Of a stretch of 34,926 nt of DNA, positions 31,073 to 34,926 are shown one piece after another. This DNA comes from an uncultured Pseudomonadota bacterium (GTDB lineage Bacteria > Myxococcota_A > UBA796 > JAFGLY01), in the NCBI GenBank assembly GCA_937912125.1, contig CALDOK010000445.1, positions 1-34,926 of the forward strand, written 5' to 3'. A model generated the notes under the pieces. That model did no database searches, had not been told where the DNA came from, and saw only the letters and a list, made by a program, of their open reading frames with translations. The translations under genes and the position numbers were made by a program. Positions within the stretch are counted from its first letter, which is position 1, and each line of letters begins with the position of its first letter.

Positions 31073-32323
31073 CTACTTGTTCGGCGCCCGCGTGGTGAGC
31101 TGCTGGATGGCCTTGGGGATGTCCACACCCACCGCGGCCTTGAGCTCCTCGACCAGGGTGACAGCCTTGGCTGCACGGGACTCGCCGCCTGTGGGCAGCA
31201 TGGTGAGGCGGTCCACCTTGATGGACTGCACGGTGCCCATCAGGTCCTTGAGCACGTGGTCGAGCTTCTGCATCAGGAAGATATCGCGGGCGTTGGGGCC
31301 GCCGGACTTCCAGGTGGCGATCATCACCTCGAGCACGGTGACTGTGGCCTTGCCGTCTTCGATGATCTTGCGCGCGTTGCCCTTGGCCTCGGCCATGTCG
31401 GCCTCCATCTGGGCCTGGGCCGGGGCCACCACGTCGGCCTGGAGCTGACGCTCGACCTGTTGGACCAAGGCGGTCTGGGCGTTGAGCTCGGACTCGGCCT
31501 TGGCGATGGCGGCTTTGACCTTACCCACCTCTTCGGCGATCATCGCCTCGCGGCGGGTCAGGGCGTCGGCCACGCGGCGCTCGGTCTGGGCCCCGACGAT
31601 CTGCAGCTCCGCCTCGATCTCGGCGATGCGGGCGCCCTGGCGGTTCGAGGCGTCCTGGATGGTGGAGGTGGCGTGGGCCTGGGCCTCGGCGATCTTGGCG
31701 ATCTTGATGACCTCGGCGCTCTGCCTGCGTCCGATGCTGTCCAGGTACTTCACGTCGTCGTAGACGTTCTGGATCTTGAGGGTGTCCAGCACCAGGCCCA
31801 GGCGGCCCAGATCCTGCTCGGCTTCTTCGAGCAGCTTCTCGGCGAAGGCGATCTTGTCCTCGTTGACCTGCTCGGGGGTGAGCTGGGACAGCACGCCGCG
31901 CAGGTTGCCCTCGAGGGTGTCCTTGGCCACCCGCATGATCTGCTGGCGGTCGGACTGCAAGAAGCGCTCGAGGGCGTTGGAGAGCAGAGGCTCGTGGCTG
32001 GCGACCTTGACGTTCGCCACGCCCTGGACGGCCAAGGGGATGCCACCCTTGGAGTAGGCGTTGACCACCGCCACCTCGATGATCATGTTGGTCAGGTCGA
32101 TCTCGTCGACCGTCTCGAGCATGGGGATGCGCAGGGCGCGGCCGCCGCGGATGGTGCGGTAGCCCACGGTCCTGTCGCCGAGGCGATGCAGCCCGCCGGA
32201 GAACACGAGGACCTTGTTGGGGGGGCAGACGTAGAGGAGGTTCTTGGCGATGAGCACGGCGGCGATGGCCGAGAAGAAACCGACGACGGTGAGGACACCG
32301 ATCAGAGCGATGACGCCTTCCAT
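31073..32323 (-). CDS. Flotillin-like SPFH protein B
   Basis: 416 residues. An N-terminal membrane helix (about 5-25) is followed by the SPFH domain (about 30-200: NLLYVCPPNKVLVFSG, NAYSKGGIPLAVQGVANVKV, EQVNEDKIAFAEKLLEEAEQDLGRLGL) and a long Ala/Glu/Gln-rich coiled coil (about 210-330), then a C-terminal globular part ending with AVGVDIPKAIQQL. The overall plan is that of flotillins and of YqiK. It starts on the last base of the upstream flotillin stop (TGATG), so translation is coupled. Flotillins oligomerise on the inner face of the membrane and organise lipid microdomains; partner choice here is inferred. Confidence 0.9.
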   Translation of the reverse strand: MEGVIALIGVLTVVGFFSAIAAVLIAKNLLYVCPPNKVLVFSGGLHRLGDRTVGYRTIRGGRALRIPMLETVDEIDLTNMIIEVAVVNAYSKGGIPLAVQGVANVKVASHEPLLSNALERFLQSDRQQIMRVAKDTLEGNLRGVLSQLTPEQVNEDKIAFAEKLLEEAEQDLGRLGLVLDTLKIQNVYDDVKYLDSIGRRQSAEVIKIAKIAEAQAHATSTIQDASNRQGARIAEIEAELQIVGAQTERRVADALTRREAMIAEEVGKVKAAIAKAESELNAQTALVQQVERQLQADVVAPAQAQMEADMAEAKGNARKIIEDGKATVTVLEVMIATWKSGGPNARDIFLMQKLDHVLKDLMGTVQSIKVDRLTMLPTGGESRAAKAVTLVEELKAAVGVDIPKAIQQLTTRAPNK

Positions 32324-33609
32324 CAGAGCACCTCCACCTTGTTGGCGTTGAGACCGGAGAGGATGCCGGTGACATCGACCCCCGTGGATTCCCGGAGCTC
32401 GGCCAGCACCTGCTTGACCATGGCCGGGTAGGACGCGACGTAGGCGGGCAGGGCCTTGCCGTCGCCGTTGTCCAGCAGCACCACCTCGCCCACCTGGACG
32501 TTGTTGATGCGCTCGACCACCGAGGACAGCACGGTCTCGAGCTGCTGCAGCAGGAAGATGTCCTTGGCGTCGTCGCCAGCCTCGAGCCAGGCCTTGGTCA
32601 TCATCTCGAGGACCTCGGCCAGGGCGCGGCCGTTCTCCTCGATGGCGGCGGCCTGGCCCCGGGCGCGCAGGCCGGCGGCCTGGCGCTCGGCCTGGGCCGG
32701 GAGCACCTGATTGGCGATCAGGCGGGTCTTCTCGAGCTTCTGGCGGATGTCCTGCAGCTCGACCTCGGCCTCGGCCCGGGCCTGCAGCACCATCTGGGTC
32801 ATGCGCTCTTCTTCGGACTTGGCCTTGGCCTCCATCTCGCCCTTGTACTGGCGCAGTGCGTTGGCCTTGCGGACGATGGCGGTCTCGGCGTTCTGCTTGG
32901 CCACCTGGCCCTGCTGGTTCGAGTTGGCCTCGACCCGCTCGGCCTCGGCCCTGGCGTTGGACTCGGCGATCTCGGCGTCGCGGACCACGGCGGCGATCTG
33001 CTTGCGGCCGATGCTGTCCAGGTACTGGATGTCGTCGGCGACGTTCTGGACCTTGAGCGTGTCCAGGTGGAGCCCCAGCTTCTGGAAGTCCTCGTTGGCC
33101 TCGTGCATGAGCTCATCGGCGAACTTGAGGCGGTCCTCGTTGACCTCTTCGGGGGTGAGCCGGGCGAGCACGCCGCGGAGGTGGCCCTCGAGGGTCTCCT
33201 TGCCGACCCGGCGGATCTCGCCGGGGTCGCGGCCCAGGAAGCGCTCGATGGCGTTCATGATCTGCCGGGGGTTGTTGGTGACCTTGACGTTGGCCACCGC
33301 GTGGACCTTGAGGGGGATGCCGCCCTTAGAGTAGGCGTTGACCACCTGGACCTCGATGGGGATGTTGCTCAGGTCCATGCGGTCGACCTGCTCGATGAAG
33401 GGCTTGCGCCAGATGCGGCCGTGGAACACGGCCTGGTAGGAGCCGCGCTTCTCGTCGGTGATCTGCTTGACGCCCTGGCGGCCGGCCACCACGAGCACCT
33501 CGTTGGGACGGGCCACGTAGAGGAACTGCTTGGCGACGAGCAGGCCGAGCAGCAGTGTGATGCCGCCTCCTGTTCCCAGGCAGAGAAAGATGGAGATGCC
33601 TTCGAACAT
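32323..33609 (-). CDS. Flotillin-like SPFH protein A
   Basis: 428 residues with the same layout as flotillin B and clear paralogy: membrane helix at about 5-27, SPFH domain with FLYVARPNEVLVVAGRQG and NAYSKGGIPLKVHAVANVKVTNN, the pair EEVNEDRLKFADELMHEANEDFQKLGLHLDTLKVQNV, coiled coil at about 205-330 and a C-terminal cap. Tandem flotillins that overlap by one base suggest a hetero-oligomer, like FloA/FloT pairs. The gene lies 33 bases after the NfeD-like stop, and NfeD-type proteins are the usual operon partners of flotillins. Confidence 0.92.
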   Translation of the reverse strand: MFEGISIFLCLGTGGGITLLLGLLVAKQFLYVARPNEVLVVAGRQGVKQITDEKRGSYQAVFHGRIWRKPFIEQVDRMDLSNIPIEVQVVNAYSKGGIPLKVHAVANVKVTNNPRQIMNAIERFLGRDPGEIRRVGKETLEGHLRGVLARLTPEEVNEDRLKFADELMHEANEDFQKLGLHLDTLKVQNVADDIQYLDSIGRKQIAAVVRDAEIAESNARAEAERVEANSNQQGQVAKQNAETAIVRKANALRQYKGEMEAKAKSEEERMTQMVLQARAEAEVELQDIRQKLEKTRLIANQVLPAQAERQAAGLRARGQAAAIEENGRALAEVLEMMTKAWLEAGDDAKDIFLLQQLETVLSSVVERINNVQVGEVVLLDNGDGKALPAYVASYPAMVKQVLAELRESTGVDVTGILSGLNANKVEVL

Positions 33610-33642
33610 GGACCCTCCAGGGGGTGAGGAAGATTTCGAGAA

Positions 33643-34398
<756 letters not shown>

Positions 34399-34538
34399 GG
34401 TTCACAACCCGCCGTACTGATGGAAGAAGCGGGAAATCCTTAACGGAGCCCGAGGTCCTTGGCAGCAGCCCATCCACTGTGGTGGGTGTCGGAGGGCCTG
34501 TCGTACGCGTTGGAGGTGAGGCTATTCCCACCAGCGCC

Positions 34539-34926
34539 TCAGGGGCAGGGAACCTCTTCCCAGGTGTCCTGGTTGGCCCGGACGCCGCACTCGTCACCGA
34601 GGTCGGCCATGCCGGCGGTCAGGAGCAGTCCGCCGTCGAGGCCAGCACTCTGGACCTGGAACTGCACCACCCGAGCCTGTTGGCTGCTGAGGCCTGGGAG
34701 CCGCTCGGTGGCGAGCAGGGTCGCGCTCGTGGCGCCGAGCAGCTCCACCGTGACCTCCTGCTCGATGTCCTTGACGCCGTGGTTGGACACGTAGGCCGTG
34801 ACCACGGCCTCGCCCTCACAGTCGATGACGCAGACATCCACGATCTCGGCGGAGAGCTCGGTGTGTTCGGAGAACTCCACCACCCGCGCTTCGCCCTGCC
34901 AGACGTTGGTGGCTGGGTCGAGCCAG
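34539..34926 (-). CDS. C-terminal fragment of a surface protein with a CARDB-like domain, partial
   Basis: The frame is open to the end of the window, so the start lies beyond it; about 128 residues are visible and end with TGA at 34539-34541. The segment AEIVDVCVIDCEGEAVVTAYVSNHGVKDIEQEVTVELLG shows the alternating hydrophobic pattern and the N-x-G turn of CARDB or Ig-like beta sandwiches common in large secreted proteins. Nothing tells what the full protein does. It is upstream of the NfeD-like gene with a 140-base gap. Confidence 0.6.
   Translation of the reverse strand, partial: WLDPATNVWQGEARVVEFSEHTELSAEIVDVCVIDCEGEAVVTAYVSNHGVKDIEQEVTVELLGATSATLLATERLPGLSSQQARVVQFQVQSAGLDGGLLLTAGMADLGDECGVRANQDTWEEVPCP

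Overview
The window is high-GC bacterial DNA with densely packed genes, short intergenic gaps and many ATGA or TGATG start/stop overlaps. Three features point to a myxobacteria-like relative (Myxococcota or another former deltaproteobacterium): an exported glucoamylase-like protein that ends in an Asp/Thr-rich linker followed by Cys, a hydrophobic helix and an Arg cluster (a MYXO-CTERM-type sorting tail), many Asp-rich lipoproteins, and abundant NtrB/NtrC-type signalling. Exact taxonomy cannot be set from the sequence alone. No tRNA, rRNA, CRISPR array, insertion sequence or integrase was seen.

Layout. 1-2898 (+): the end of a Bat-type operon (a Gln/Asp-rich BatC-like tail, BatD, and a BatE-like TPR/SH3 protein). 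3022-3929: a small lipoprotein gene and a convergent zinc-ribbon membrane protein gene. 4089-6190 (+): a B12-binding radical SAM protein overlapping a GNAT acetyltransferase. 10929-6272 (-): a glucoamylase-like exported enzyme, an FAD-dependent oxidoreductase coupled to it by overlap, an AHSA1/SRPBCC protein and a small exported protein. 11170-14337 (+): a LolCDE/MacB-type ABC exporter (permease, permease, ATPase). 14465-17772: a convergent pair encoding GatE (+) and GatD (-), the two subunits of the archaeal-type Glu-tRNA(Gln) amidotransferase. 17944-24088: an NtrC-type sigma-54 activator (+), then a hybrid histidine kinase/adenylate cyclase and an NtrB-type histidine kinase (-). 24262-27323 (+): a PpiC lipoprotein, a SurA-like chaperone and PdxA. 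34398-27388 (-): an NfeD/YqiJ-like protein with a long alternating-Asp stretch, two flotillins, HflX, and three paralogous lipoproteins of an unrecognised family. 34926-34539 (-): the C-terminal fragment of a CARDB-like surface protein.

The main discovery is the complete GatD plus GatE pair, textbook archaeal enzymes, inside otherwise bacterial DNA. Both carry the expected catalytic and family motifs, and their base composition looks like that of their neighbours, so they look resident rather than a contaminant. The second novelty is a local family of three Asp-rich lipoproteins (27388-29365); two of them are a tandem duplication that includes the terminator, and the third overlaps hflX. Further observations are a perfect 11-bp hairpin that buries the hflX ribosome binding site, a near-perfect 12-bp inverted repeat ending two bases before the NtrC start codon, an 18-bp CRP-like palindrome upstream of the ABC exporter, and 34 uninterrupted Asp-X dipeptides in the NfeD-like protein.

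Functional themes are envelope biogenesis (Bat, Lol-type exporter, PpiC/SurA, flotillins), signalling (NtrB/NtrC, cyclase) and translation (GatDE, HflX).
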